64,000 nucleotides of DNA, taken from NCBI GenBank assembly GCA_017619935.1, contig JAFZRJ010000019.1:113719-177718 (forward strand), given 5' to 3'. This document shows, in pieces, positions 17,194 to 26,655 of this stretch (its first letter is position 1; the number at the start of each line of letters is the position of its first letter). The notes under the pieces were generated by a model that saw nothing but the letters and a program-made list of their open reading frames with translations, was not told the DNA's origin and did not search any database. The translations under genes and the position numbers were made by a program. The stretch comes from Muribaculaceae bacterium (GTDB lineage Bacteria > Bacteroidota > Bacteroidia > Bacteroidales > Muribaculaceae).

Positions 17194-17347
17194 AAAACCA
17201 CTTTACTATATCACTATTAACGTAAAAAAACGTCGTTTATTATAAGCTGGCTCAATTAATTCACCTGATGGTTCTTGAAACGTGGTGCGATGGGAAGTGG
17301 GAAAAACTGTGTAGGTACCCATAAGACAGATGGAAATCGGGAGTCTC

Positions 17348-17359
17348 GCAATCGTTTGC
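17348..17359. promoter_or_regulatory. LacI-family operator upstream of malQ
   Basis: GCAATCGTTTGC is a near-perfect 12-base palindrome with the central CG typical of LacI/GalR operators. The 14-mer GCAATCGTTTGCAT recurs exactly at 41314-41327 next to the lacI-family gene. Its centre lies 62.5 bases upstream of the first base of the malQ -7 box. Confidence 0.78.
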
Positions 17360-17391
17360 ATTTATAATTTTATGGAATGATGGCGGTCGCG

Positions 17392-17423
17392 GTTGTTATA
17401 GCCGAGTAAATGCACTAATTTTA
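17392..17423 (+). promoter_or_regulatory. Promoter of the malQ operon
   Basis: GTTG (17392-17395), 20 bases, TAATTTTA (17416-17423): one mismatch in each box relative to TTTG-N20-TAnnTTTG. The weak boxes fit a promoter that needs an activator. Transcription would begin near 17430, which makes the ATG at 17434 an unlikely start. Confidence 0.6.
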
Positions 17424-17460
17424 CAAGCAAACTATGAAAAATCAACCAAACCAACATATT

Positions 17461-20142
17461 ATGAGATTAAAATTTAATATTGACTATCGTGCCGCATACG
17501 GTGAGAACCTGGTGCTCAATGTCTTGACCGGCAGCGGTGATGAAGTGAAGAAGCACGCCATGCTCACGCACGATGGGCAGGTGTGGGTCTGCGAGATAGA
17601 AGCGCCTGTGGGAAGGCAGCACATGGACTATTACTACAGCGTGGAGCGCGATGGCGCACCCGTGCGCCATGAATGGCTAGTGGTACCGCATCGCCTCGAC
17701 TTGGCGATGAGCGGAATGCGCTGTGTGGCCTATGACCACTGGAACGACATCCCCGACGACAGTTATCTTTACAGTTCGGCCTTTACCGATTGCGTGTCAT
17801 CGCGCACTCGTGCCGAAGTTCCCGCCGTGGAGTGCGACTCCGCCGTGCGCATCAAGGTGCGTGCCCCGCAGTTGCGCAGCAATGAGCGCCTGGTGATGGT
17901 GGGCCGTGGCAAGGCTTTGGGCGACTGGAATCCCGTCAAGTCGCTGGACATGGTAGAACATACCTACAATGAGTGGGTGGCCACCATCAACACCGATGCG
18001 CTGGACTCTCAGTTGCTGGAATTCAAGTTTGCCATCGCCGACCGTGAGCGCGACGCCTCGCCTGTGTGGGAGAACAGTGACAACCGCACTATCGTACTGC
18101 CGTCGATCAGTAAGGGCGATGTGGTGGTTTATGAACTGGCACAAGCCCATTTCCCGCTTTATCCCGTGAAACTGGCAGGAACCGTGATTCCCATTTTCTC
18201 GTTGCGTAGCGAGAAGAGTTTCGGTGTGGGCGACTTCGGTGACCTCAAGCGTATGATTGACTGGGTGGCCAGAACAGGCCAACGCGCCTTGCAGGTGCTG
18301 CCCATCAACGACACGACCATCACTGGCACTTGGCAAGACTCCTATCCCTACAACAGCATCAGCATCTATGCGCTGCATCCGCAATACTTGGACCTCAATC
18401 AGTTGCCGCAGTTGCAAGACGCACTGAAAGTCACCCAGTTTGAGGAACTGCGCAAGGAACTCAACGCGCTGCCGCAGATTGACTATGAACGTGTCAACAA
18501 CGCCAAGCGAGAGTACATGCAACTGCTCTATGAGCAGGAAGGTGCTAACGTGCTCAAGAGCGAGGAATACAAGACATTCTTTAATGCCAACAAGGACTGG
18601 CTGGTGCCCTATGCCGCCTTCTGCCACTATCGTGACCTGTACGGAACGGCCACGTTCAGCCAGTGGCCTGACCACCGCACCTTTGAGGACGGTGAGCGCG
18701 CCGCCATGAGCAATCCGCGTGCCAAGTTGTATAAGGAAGTGGCCTATTGGTACTTTGTCCAATTCTTCCTCGACCAGCAGATGCGCAGCGCCCATGACTA
18801 CGCGTTGAGCAAGCATGTGGTGCTCAAGGGTGATATCCCCATCGGCATCAGCCGCGACGGTGTGGAAGCATGGGTTGAGCCTAAATACTTCAACCTCAAT
18901 GGTCAAGCAGGTGCGCCACCCGATGCTTTCTCGGCCAATGGCCAGAACTGGGGATTCCCCACCTACAACTGGGATGCCATGCTGGCCGATGGTTGCACAT
19001 GGTGGGTAAAGCGCTTCCGCAAGATGTCGCAATACTTCGATGCCTATCGCATTGACCATGTGTTGGGATTCTTCCGCATTTGGGAAATTCCTATCGATGC
19101 CGTGCATGGGCTGTTGGGGCAATTCTCGCCGTCACAGGGCATGAGCGCCGATGAGATTCGTGGTTACGGCTTGAATTTCCAGGAACAGCTCATGACCGAG
19201 CCGTTTATTGCCGATTGGGTACTTGACCGCGTGTTTGGTCCACATGCCGATTTGGTGCGTGAAAAATATGTCGAGCGTGTCCACGACGACATCTATCGCA
19301 TGAAACCCGAGTATGATACCCAGCGCAAGGTGGAAGCCGCCTTCTGCGGTAAAGACACCGACGATGACATCTGGGTGCGTGACGGTCTCTATTCGCTCAT
19401 CAGCGATGTGCTCTTCGTGCGTGACCGCAAGAATCCGGGACTCTATCATCCACGCATCTCGGTGCAGCACGACTTCATCTATGAAGCACTCTACGGCAAC
19501 GACAAGGAGGCGTTCAACCGCCTGTATAACGACTACTACTATCACCGCAACAACGATTTCTGGTATCATGAGGCGATGAAGAAGTTGCCCAAACTGGTGC
19601 AGGCTACGCGTATGCTTGTATGCGCCGAAGACTTGGGTATGGTGCCCGACTGTGTGGCGTGGGTGATGAACGAATTGCGTATCCTGAGCCTGGAAATCCA
19701 GTCGATGCCGAAGGATGAAAAACTCAAGTTCGGCAACTTGAACAACAATCCTTATCGCAGTGTGGCCACCATTTCCACCCATGACATGAGCACTCTGCGC
19801 CAGTGGTGGGATGAGGACTGGGAACAGACCCAACAGTACTACAGCAGCGTGATGTGGCGTGGCGATGCCGCCCCGCATCCTCTGCCGGGCTGGTTGGCTA
19901 GCGACATCGTTCGCAACCACCTCACCTGTCCCTCAATTCTGTGTCTGCTCTCGTTCCAGGACTGGATGGCTATTGACGAGCACCTGCGTCTGGCCGATGC
20001 CGATGCCGAGCGCATCAATATCCCGGCCAATCCGCGTCACTACTGGCGTTACCGCATGCACCTCACGATAGAGGAACTGATGGGTTCGACCAGTTTCAAT
20101 GCTAAAGTTAAAGACATGATTACTCAAAGTGGACGAAAATGA
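17461..20142 (+). CDS. malQ: 4-alpha-glucanotransferase (GH77, DPE2-like with CBM20 domains)
   Basis: From the ATG at 17461 the protein has 893 residues starting MRLKFNIDYRAAYGENL, the usual family opening; an ATG at 17434 would add nine residues but leaves almost no leader. Two N-terminal CBM20-type starch-binding domains (about 1-85 and 120-225) precede the GH77 catalytic domain. Visible catalytic residues are the nucleophile Asp about 532 (YRIDHVLGFFR), the acid/base Glu about 723 (CAEDLGMVPDC) and Asp about 775 (STHDMSTLRQWW). It is cytoplasmic, with no signal peptide, and transfers glucan segments between maltodextrins. Its end overlaps pulA by four bases. Confidence 0.96.
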   Translation: MRLKFNIDYRAAYGENLVLNVLTGSGDEVKKHAMLTHDGQVWVCEIEAPVGRQHMDYYYSVERDGAPVRHEWLVVPHRLDLAMSGMRCVAYDHWNDIPDDSYLYSSAFTDCVSSRTRAEVPAVECDSAVRIKVRAPQLRSNERLVMVGRGKALGDWNPVKSLDMVEHTYNEWVATINTDALDSQLLEFKFAIADRERDASPVWENSDNRTIVLPSISKGDVVVYELAQAHFPLYPVKLAGTVIPIFSLRSEKSFGVGDFGDLKRMIDWVARTGQRALQVLPINDTTITGTWQDSYPYNSISIYALHPQYLDLNQLPQLQDALKVTQFEELRKELNALPQIDYERVNNAKREYMQLLYEQEGANVLKSEEYKTFFNANKDWLVPYAAFCHYRDLYGTATFSQWPDHRTFEDGERAAMSNPRAKLYKEVAYWYFVQFFLDQQMRSAHDYALSKHVVLKGDIPIGISRDGVEAWVEPKYFNLNGQAGAPPDAFSANGQNWGFPTYNWDAMLADGCTWWVKRFRKMSQYFDAYRIDHVLGFFRIWEIPIDAVHGLLGQFSPSQGMSADEIRGYGLNFQEQLMTEPFIADWVLDRVFGPHADLVREKYVERVHDDIYRMKPEYDTQRKVEAAFCGKDTDDDIWVRDGLYSLISDVLFVRDRKNPGLYHPRISVQHDFIYEALYGNDKEAFNRLYNDYYYHRNNDFWYHEAMKKLPKLVQATRMLVCAEDLGMVPDCVAWVMNELRILSLEIQSMPKDEKLKFGNLNNNPYRSVATISTHDMSTLRQWWDEDWEQTQQYYSSVMWRGDAAPHPLPGWLASDIVRNHLTCPSILCLLSFQDWMAIDEHLRLADADAERINIPANPRHYWRYRMHLTIEELMGSTSFNAKVKDMITQSGRK

Positions 20143-22061
20143 AAAAAATAGCTATTTTGGCATTACTCGCTGTAGTGCTTTTACCCTTTAATGTCAAGGC
20201 TGTGGATGAAATCGTCTATACTCCCGACAACACCACTTTCACGCTGATTACTCTGGCTGATGCCAAGGGCGTGACCCTGCGCCTTTACAACACCGGTACG
20301 GGTGGAGAACCCGTGCAGACCCTGGCGATGAAGTCAAGGTTGCTCGAAACCGGTTACCTCCAGTGGACCCTGAAAGTGAAAGGCGACATCAAGGGACGTT
20401 TCTACACCTTCGACGTGCAAAACGGTAATGGGCAATTCCAGGGCGAAACTCCGGGTATTGCCGCAAAGGCTGTGGGAGTGAACGGCCGTCGTGCCGCCGT
20501 GGTTGATTTGCGCGACACCGACCCGCTGGGCTGGAGCTACGATGTGCGCCCTGCCATCGACGCGCGTGACCTTGTCATTTATGAGATGCATCACCGCGAT
20601 TTCTCCATTGACGAGTCGAGCGGTCTGAGGGCGAAGGGCAAATATCTGGCGCTCACCGAGCCCAAGGCCATTGAGCACCTCAAGGCGTTGGGTGTGAACG
20701 CCGTGCACATCCTTCCGTCGTTTGACTTTGCTTCAATCGACGAGACGCGCCTGAATGTGCCACAATATAACTGGGGCTATGATCCGGTGAACTACAACGT
20801 GCCCGAGGGCAGTTACAGTACCGACCCGTTCCGTCCCGATGTGCGTATACGCGAATTCAAGTTGATGGTGCAGGCCCTTCACAAGGCCGGCATTAAGGTC
20901 ATTCTTGACGTGGTTTATAACCACACGTTCAACATCGACGGCAGTAACTTCCACCTGACCATGCCCGGCTATTACTACCGCAAGAATCGTGACGGTTCTT
21001 ATAGCAACGGCAGTGGTTGTGGCAACGAGACGGCCAGTGAGAGGACTTATATGTACAGGTTCATGATGGAGAGCGTGAAATACTGGGTTGATGAATATCA
21101 CATCGACGGATTCCGCTTCGACTTGATGGGCGTACACGACATTCAGACGATGAACCTCATCCGCTTCGTTTTGCCCGATGACGTCTTCATTTACGGCGAG
21201 GGTTGGTCGGCAGGCGATTGCGCCTATCCGAATGAGTTGCTGGCGATGAAGAACCATGTGGCGCAGATGCCGGGCATTGCCGCTTTCAGCGATGACATCC
21301 GCGACGCTCTGCGCGGCCCCTGGAACAGCGATGAAAAGTCGGCCTTCTTGGGCTGTGTGACAGGCAACGAGGAGAGCATCAAGTTCGGTATTGTGGGCGG
21401 CGTGCAGCATCCGCAGGTTGACTTGAAGAAAGTGAACTACAGTGATGTGAACTGGGCCGTACAACCCACGCAGATGATTGCTTATGTGAGTTGCCACGAC
21501 GACATGTGTCTGGTGGACCGCCTGAAAGCCAGCATCCCCGGCATTACGACCGATGAGTTGATTCGCCTTGACTTGTTGGCGCAGACGGTGGTCATGACAT
21601 CGCAAGGCGTACCTTTCATGCTGAGTGGTGAGGAAATGCTGCGCACCAAGAAGGGTGTTCACAACAGTTACAACAGCCCCGACAGCATCAATCATCTGGA
21701 CTGGAACAACCTGCAGCGTTATCCGCAGGTGATGAACTACTATAGCCGCCTTATTGCCATGCGCAAGCATCATCAGGCGTTCCACATGGGCGATGCCGAC
21801 CAAGTGCGTGAGCACCTGGAGTTCTTGCCGGGTGGTGATTGCCTGGTCGCTTTTGTGCTGAAGAACCATGCCGGCAATGACGAGTGGAACGACATCTACG
21901 TGGCTTTCAACGCCAATCGTGAGCCTCGCACCATCGATGTGCCTGCAGGACAATATACGGTGGTGTGCAGCGGTGGTATGATTGATGAAAACGGAATGGG
22001 TGAGGTGAAAGGCGGCAAGGTCGTCGTGCCGGCCCAGAGCGCATTGATTATTCATAATTGA
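20139..22061 (+). CDS. pulA: Type I pullulanase (GH13), secreted
   Basis: A 640-residue protein with signal peptide MKKIAILALLAVVLLPFNVKA and no lipobox, so probably periplasmic. A short N-terminal beta domain leads into GH13 with the type I pullulanase signature YNWGYDP (about residue 208). Catalytic residues: Asp about 328 (GFRFDLMG), Glu about 354 (YGEGWSAGD), Asp about 454 (SCHDDMCLVDR). It hydrolyses alpha-1,6 branches of pullulan or amylopectin fragments. The ATGA overlap with malQ shows coupled translation, even though the two proteins work in different compartments. Confidence 0.94.
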   Translation: MKKIAILALLAVVLLPFNVKAVDEIVYTPDNTTFTLITLADAKGVTLRLYNTGTGGEPVQTLAMKSRLLETGYLQWTLKVKGDIKGRFYTFDVQNGNGQFQGETPGIAAKAVGVNGRRAAVVDLRDTDPLGWSYDVRPAIDARDLVIYEMHHRDFSIDESSGLRAKGKYLALTEPKAIEHLKALGVNAVHILPSFDFASIDETRLNVPQYNWGYDPVNYNVPEGSYSTDPFRPDVRIREFKLMVQALHKAGIKVILDVVYNHTFNIDGSNFHLTMPGYYYRKNRDGSYSNGSGCGNETASERTYMYRFMMESVKYWVDEYHIDGFRFDLMGVHDIQTMNLIRFVLPDDVFIYGEGWSAGDCAYPNELLAMKNHVAQMPGIAAFSDDIRDALRGPWNSDEKSAFLGCVTGNEESIKFGIVGGVQHPQVDLKKVNYSDVNWAVQPTQMIAYVSCHDDMCLVDRLKASIPGITTDELIRLDLLAQTVVMTSQGVPFMLSGEEMLRTKKGVHNSYNSPDSINHLDWNNLQRYPQVMNYYSRLIAMRKHHQAFHMGDADQVREHLEFLPGGDCLVAFVLKNHAGNDEWNDIYVAFNANREPRTIDVPAGQYTVVCSGGMIDENGMGEVKGGKVVVPAQSALIIHN

Positions 22062-22078
22062 GCTGACTGATTAGAGAA

Positions 22079-22627
22079 ATGGACAAGCAGTTGTTGGATC
22101 AGGCCCGCCAAGAGTGTGCCTATGGGCAGAAGCGCGGACTTCATTTCATCGTGGCTTCGGTTGTGATTTGGGCGCTGGTGGCCATCGTCCACTTGACCCA
22201 TCTCCCGATTGAGACCAAGAATCTGATCACTTTCTGCTGCACGTGTCCGCTCATGCCGCTGGCATGGATGTTCTCCAAGTGGCTGGGTATCACTTTCAGT
22301 GACAAGGATAATCCGTTGTCATCATTGGGTATCGTTCTTTCGGTGGCGCAAATCCCTTATTTGCTCATTGTGATGTGGGCGTTTGCCGCTGTTCCCGACA
22401 AGATGGTCATGACCCTGGCCATGGTGTTCGGCGCCCATTTGTTACCCTTTGGTTGGCTTTACAAGTCGCGCATCTATTACATCATGTCATGCGTGGTGCC
22501 GATTATGGCACTTCTGGTGGGGTTATACTGCTCGCCTTTTGTTCTGGCGGTGGTAATGGTGGTGACCGAAGTGGTCTTTACCCTTCTTCTGCTAACTGAA
22601 AACAGGAATCTGAAATCGACAAACTGA
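22079..22627 (+). CDS. Small multi-pass membrane protein of unknown function in the mal operon
   Basis: A 182-residue protein with about five hydrophobic helices (near residues 25-45, 52-68, 80-105, 112-128 and 140-172) and no signal peptide. The segment MVFGAHLLPFGWLYKSR is reminiscent of the DUF7010 family, a tentative assignment made from memory. It lies 17 bases after pulA and 19 before susA, all on one strand, so it is cotranscribed with starch-processing enzymes. I do not recognise a function; nothing in it resembles a sugar permease signature. Confidence 0.75.
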   Translation: MDKQLLDQARQECAYGQKRGLHFIVASVVIWALVAIVHLTHLPIETKNLITFCCTCPLMPLAWMFSKWLGITFSDKDNPLSSLGIVLSVAQIPYLLIVMWAFAAVPDKMVMTLAMVFGAHLLPFGWLYKSRIYYIMSCVVPIMALLVGLYCSPFVLAVVMVVTEVVFTLLLLTENRNLKSTN

Positions 22628-22646
22628 ACCTAAATATTTATCAAAT

Positions 22647-24512
22647 ATGAAAAAGTCATTTTTAATATTGGCGCTGGTTGCAGCAGCCACCATGCATGCC
22701 GCCACGCTGAAGGTGGACCGCATTGAGCCTACCGACTGGTATGTGGGACTGAATAACGCTGTTCCTTCGGTTCAACTCATGGTCTATGGCCAGGGCATTC
22801 GTGACGCCGAGGTGACAACGTCCTATCCAGGAGTGGTGATTGACAGTCTTGTGCGTCTGGATTCCCCGAATTACTTGCTCATTTATATGAACATGGGCGG
22901 TGCCCAACCCGGGGTGATGGACTTGAACTTCAAGTTAGGCAAGGCGAAGGCGACGGTCAAATACACGCTCAAGCAGCGTGAAATGCCGGGTAGCCGCCGC
23001 ATCGGATTTTCCAACGCTGATGTGCTCTACATGCTTATGCCCGACCGCTTTGCCGACGGCAACACAGCCAACAATCAAATCAAGGGTATGCAGCCCTATA
23101 CCAACGACCGCACCAAACCCAGTCTGCGTCATGGTGGTGATATCGAAGGCATTCGCCAGCATTTGGACTATTTCACGCAATTGGGCGTGACGGCGTTGTG
23201 GTTCACGCCAGTGCTGGAAAACAACTCGCCCGACGAGATGGGCCGTCAAAGCACCTATCACGGCTATGCAACCACCAATTATTATCGAGTTGACCCTCGA
23301 TTTGGCAGCAATGAAGATTATCGCAGGCTCATTGATGAGGCGCACAGTCGCGGGCTGAAGGTGGTCATGGACATGATTTTCAATCACTGCGGTGACTATC
23401 ATCCCTGGCTTAAAGATATGCCTTCAAAAGACTGGTTCAACCAACCCGATTACAAGGATAACTACTTACAGACGAGTTACAAACTCACGCCGGTAATGGA
23501 CCCGTATGCCAGCGAGGTGGATTTGCGGGAAACGGTCGAGGGTTGGTTCGTGCCCTCGATGCCCGACTTGAACCACCACAACGTGCATGTGATGAACTAC
23601 TTGATTCAGAACAGTATCTGGTGGATTGAGACGGTGGGCATCGATGGTATTCGCATGGATACCTATCCCTATGCCTACGCCGATGCCATGGCACGGTGGA
23701 TGAAGATCCTTGACAAGGAATATCCCAACTTCAATGTGGTGGGCGAGACCTGGGTGGAGCGTCCGGCCTATACCGCCGCATGGCAGAAAAACAGCAAAAT
23801 CGCCAAGGAAAACAGCTACTTGAAGACGGTGATGGATTTCTCGTTCTATGAAAAAGTGGACTCGGCCAAACATGAGCAGACCGATGGCTGGTGGCGCGGC
23901 TACAACCGTGTGTATAACAGCCTTGTCTTCGATTATCTTTACGAGAATCCGAGCAGTGTGATGGCTTTTATCGAAAATCACGACACCAATCGTTTCTTGG
24001 CCAATGGCAAGGATGTCAAAGCGTTGAAACAAGCGCTGGCTCTGCTGCTGACCATTAACCGTATCCCGCAGTTGTATTATGGCACCGAAGTGCTGATGAA
24101 CGGCACTAAAGAGATAACCGACGGTTATGTGCGCAAGGACTTCATAGGCGGTTTCCCAGGCGATGAACGCAATGCCTTCACGGCGGAAGGCCGCACCGCC
24201 GAGGAGAACGATATGTTCAACTGGCTCTGTACTGTGCTGCACTGGCGGCAGGGTAATAACTGCATTATCCGCGGCAAGCAAACGCAGTTCATTCCTTATA
24301 ACGGCATCTATGTGGTTGCTCGTCGCTACGGCGACCGCACGGTGATGACCATCATCAATGGTACCACAGAGACGCGCGAAATGCCAGTGGCGAGATATGT
24401 CGAGGTCATTGGCGACCATACCATGGCACGCGATGTCCCCACTGGCCGTCAGGTCAACCTCACGTCCAACCTCACAATGGGGCCTCGCGACGTGCTCATT
24501 TTGGACTTCTAA
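22647..24512 (+). CDS. susA: SusA-type neopullulanase / cyclomaltodextrinase (GH13)
   Basis: A 621-residue protein with signal peptide MKKSFLILALVAAATMHA, then an N-terminal immunoglobulin-like domain (about 20-115; IEPTDWYVGL, LLIYMNMG) as in SusA, then GH13 with MPDRFADG, VVMDMIFNHCGD, nucleophile Asp about 338 (GIRMDTYPYA), acid/base Glu about 367 (VVGETWVE) and Asp about 446 (FIENHDTNRF). In Bacteroides thetaiotaomicron the homologue is periplasmic and degrades imported maltooligosaccharides. It is the last gene of the malQ operon; the next gene has its own -7 box. Confidence 0.94.
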   Translation: MKKSFLILALVAAATMHAATLKVDRIEPTDWYVGLNNAVPSVQLMVYGQGIRDAEVTTSYPGVVIDSLVRLDSPNYLLIYMNMGGAQPGVMDLNFKLGKAKATVKYTLKQREMPGSRRIGFSNADVLYMLMPDRFADGNTANNQIKGMQPYTNDRTKPSLRHGGDIEGIRQHLDYFTQLGVTALWFTPVLENNSPDEMGRQSTYHGYATTNYYRVDPRFGSNEDYRRLIDEAHSRGLKVVMDMIFNHCGDYHPWLKDMPSKDWFNQPDYKDNYLQTSYKLTPVMDPYASEVDLRETVEGWFVPSMPDLNHHNVHVMNYLIQNSIWWIETVGIDGIRMDTYPYAYADAMARWMKILDKEYPNFNVVGETWVERPAYTAAWQKNSKIAKENSYLKTVMDFSFYEKVDSAKHEQTDGWWRGYNRVYNSLVFDYLYENPSSVMAFIENHDTNRFLANGKDVKALKQALALLLTINRIPQLYYGTEVLMNGTKEITDGYVRKDFIGGFPGDERNAFTAEGRTAEENDMFNWLCTVLHWRQGNNCIIRGKQTQFIPYNGIYVVARRYGDRTVMTIINGTTETREMPVARYVEVIGDHTMARDVPTGRQVNLTSNLTMGPRDVLILDF

Positions 24513-24543
24513 CTAGAGATTCTAGATTCTAGAAAGAATAAAG

Positions 24544-24575
24544 GTAGCGCAACTCTCGTATGAGGGCTGCGCTAC
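24544..24575 (+). terminator. Hairpin after the susA gene
   Basis: GTAGCGCA and TGCGCTAC form an 8-bp stem around an interior that can pair CTC with GAG. The whole closely matches the hairpin at 11137-11170. No T-run follows, so its role as terminator is not certain. Confidence 0.5.
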
Positions 24576-24644
24576 TGCACTATTATATTCGGGTAATTTT
24601 TTCCTGTTTTCTGGCAATATGGTGGACGAATGGCAAATTTTCCT

Positions 24645-24652
24645 TATTTTTG
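24645..24652 (+). promoter_or_regulatory. -7 box of the cassette gene at 24711
   Basis: TATTTTTG is a full match to TAnnTTTG. The expected -33 position (24621-24624) reads GGTG, a poor match. The leader would be about 50 bases. Confidence 0.5.
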
Positions 24653-24710
24653 CAAAGTCATTTAGTATTGCTATGAAATATATCACGATTAACCATAAAA
24701 GCTATTTCTT

Positions 24711-25754
24711 ATGAAAAAATTATTTCTCTTATTTGTGGCTCTTGTCGCCATTGCGGCAACTGCCTACTCGCAGAACGAACAGCAATGCGCCACGCTGCAG
24801 CATGGTGACGAGGTTTCCGTGTTTATCGGAACGGGGGGCTTTACCAATGCCTATAATGCTGCCGAGGATGGTGATGTAATTACTCTCACTGCCGGCACGT
24901 TCTCATTCAATAATGGTTATATTCAAAAGTCCATTTCGGTCTATGGGGCCGGATTTGAAAATGACGAAGAAACTGGAACCGCAGTCACCACCCTAGATGG
25001 AAAAGTATATATTTTTGTTAATGAAGGAGGGACAAAAGCGGGCATTCATCTTGAGGGTCTCTACTTCAATAATGACTTTACATTACGTAGTGGCAGTTTA
25101 GCAGAAACCTTGAAGGATTGTACTTTCAAGAAATGCTATTTCCAGAATACGGTTTATAACGGCATGGACACGCTCGATAACGTGGTTTTTAATCAATGCG
25201 TACTGATGGGAGGAATGAACGCAGGAAGTACATGGGGCGATGCGGCAAATGTGATAAAGAATGGTTATTTCACGCACTGCTTCCTTAATGGTCCAATTTT
25301 TGGCTATAATCCTGATTTAAGTTTTATTCTGCTGGATCATTGCATCAGTAATACGGTAGAATACATCGTTTATGGCCGCGGGAAAAAATTGGTTTGGACC
25401 AATAGCATTTTCACCGTTCGTAATGGCGGTAATACTCGTGGATTGACCGGCGACATGTCGGTGATAAAGAATTGCCTTGCACGGCCGTCTAATTATATAG
25501 ATCCTACTGTGACTGTTGAAAATCTCTATGAGGATAGTGATATCTTCACCGATGAAGTGTCGGGAGACTATTCCTCGACCCGCACCTTCGAGTTGCTGCA
25601 GCCGAATACCTGGGTAGGAACCGACGGCACCGAGGTAGGGCTGCATGGCGGCACGGGTTGGAACAAGATACCCGGCATTCCCGTGGTGAAGAACCTGAAA
25701 CTTAAGGTCAATGGCACGAAGTTGAACGTGACCTATGATGCCGAAGCGCGATGA
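24711..25754 (+). CDS. Secreted protein of unknown function, probable beta-helix (cassette gene A, copy 1)
   Basis: A 347-residue protein with signal peptide MKKLFLLFVALVAIAATAYSQ. Residues about 25-100 (LQHGDEVSVFIGTGGF, NAAEDGDVITLTAGTFSFN, ISVYGAGF) look like the start of a right-handed parallel beta-helix, and short strand-turn repeats continue to about 250. The C-terminal part (TWVGTDGTEVGLHGGTGWNK, then VVKNLKLKVNGTKLNVTYDA) is shared with the paralogue at 45545-46534. It has neither a dockerin-like module nor a T9SS tail. The next gene starts 28 bases later, as in the paralogous cassette. I do not recognise a known family and assign no activity. Confidence 0.78.
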   Translation: MKKLFLLFVALVAIAATAYSQNEQQCATLQHGDEVSVFIGTGGFTNAYNAAEDGDVITLTAGTFSFNNGYIQKSISVYGAGFENDEETGTAVTTLDGKVYIFVNEGGTKAGIHLEGLYFNNDFTLRSGSLAETLKDCTFKKCYFQNTVYNGMDTLDNVVFNQCVLMGGMNAGSTWGDAANVIKNGYFTHCFLNGPIFGYNPDLSFILLDHCISNTVEYIVYGRGKKLVWTNSIFTVRNGGNTRGLTGDMSVIKNCLARPSNYIDPTVTVENLYEDSDIFTDEVSGDYSSTRTFELLQPNTWVGTDGTEVGLHGGTGWNKIPGIPVVKNLKLKVNGTKLNVTYDAEAR

Positions 25755-25782
25755 GATGTGTAACCGACAAAAGCAAACGACC

Positions 25783-26628
25783 ATGAACAGAATCAGGAAC
25801 ATACTGCTTGCTGCCGCCAGTGTCGTCTGCCTGGCGACATCGGCGCAGAAGAGCATCACGACCAAACTTTGTTGGATTGATGGTGACATCAGTTCGGCGC
25901 AGTCTGCGACTACGTCCTTCGACATCTCGGGGTTGCATCCCGGCGTACATTCTTACCATGTCCGTGTGCAGGACAATGAAGGAATGTGGAGCCCGGTAAT
26001 GACCAAGTTTTTCATCATTTCACACGCCAGAGATGAAGATCCAGCGTCTTCAATCACCACTCGCGAGTACTGGCTTGACGGAAGATTTTCGAATCGCGTC
26101 ACAATCAACCAGTCACAGGCGGTTATTGACATCGGTGCACTATCTGCTGGAGTACATTCGTTTACCATGCGTGTGCGCGATGATTTAGGCAAGTGGAGTC
26201 CATTAGTGACACAGTATTTCATCATTCCCCACGAGCCCGACAGTGAGGAGGTGATAGACCAGTGCAGATATTGGTTTGATGACAAGGAGCAGAACGCAAA
26301 TGTGGTGGCTCTGGAAGAGGTGACTGGTGTTATTCAACTGAATATCGTCAACTTGTCACAGGGCGAGCATACCCTCAACTGGCAGGTGCGCGACAGCAAG
26401 AGAGTGTGGAGCAAGGTTTATACCGAGACCTTCAACATTTCTGAATATTTCCCGGGTGACGTGAATTGCGACGGCAAGTTTGATGTGGAAGACGTGAACG
26501 CCATTATTAACATTATCCTGGAGTTGAAGTCGCCTTCTGACTATCCTGGTATTCCCGACATCACCGGCGATGGCAAGGTGGACGTGGAAGACGTGAACGC
26601 CGTGATCAATGTTATTCTGATGGATTAA
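25783..26628 (+). CDS. Secreted three-repeat protein with dockerin-like C-terminus (cassette gene B, copy 1)
   Basis: A 281-residue protein from the ATG at 25783 (MNRIRNILLAAASVVCLATS, signal peptide); an upstream in-frame extension overlaps gene A and lacks signal character. It holds three units of about 65-75 residues, each with the pattern YWLDG, then IDI or FDI, then GVHS or GEHT, then VRD or VQD, then W(S/P) and an FII or FNI strand. The last 57 residues are a dockerin-like pair (GDVNCDGKFDVEDVN, PDITGDGKVDVEDVN). The paralogue at 44853-45518 has two repeats. The function is unknown; the repeats look like small beta-sandwich modules. Confidence 0.78.
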   Translation: MNRIRNILLAAASVVCLATSAQKSITTKLCWIDGDISSAQSATTSFDISGLHPGVHSYHVRVQDNEGMWSPVMTKFFIISHARDEDPASSITTREYWLDGRFSNRVTINQSQAVIDIGALSAGVHSFTMRVRDDLGKWSPLVTQYFIIPHEPDSEEVIDQCRYWFDDKEQNANVVALEEVTGVIQLNIVNLSQGEHTLNWQVRDSKRVWSKVYTETFNISEYFPGDVNCDGKFDVEDVNAIINIILELKSPSDYPGIPDITGDGKVDVEDVNAVINVILMD

Positions 26629-26655
26629 GTTTTCAGCCGTCAGACAAGTACATAA

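Noticed and set aside
17434-17460. ATG at 17434 as the malQ start
   Set aside because: It would leave a leader of only a few bases after the predicted transcription start and add nine residues not seen in the usual family opening.
17797-19122. Long minus-strand frame opposite malQ
   Set aside because: The plus strand has all GH77 catalytic motifs. The antisense product resembles no family and is typical of shadow frames in G+C-rich codon positions.
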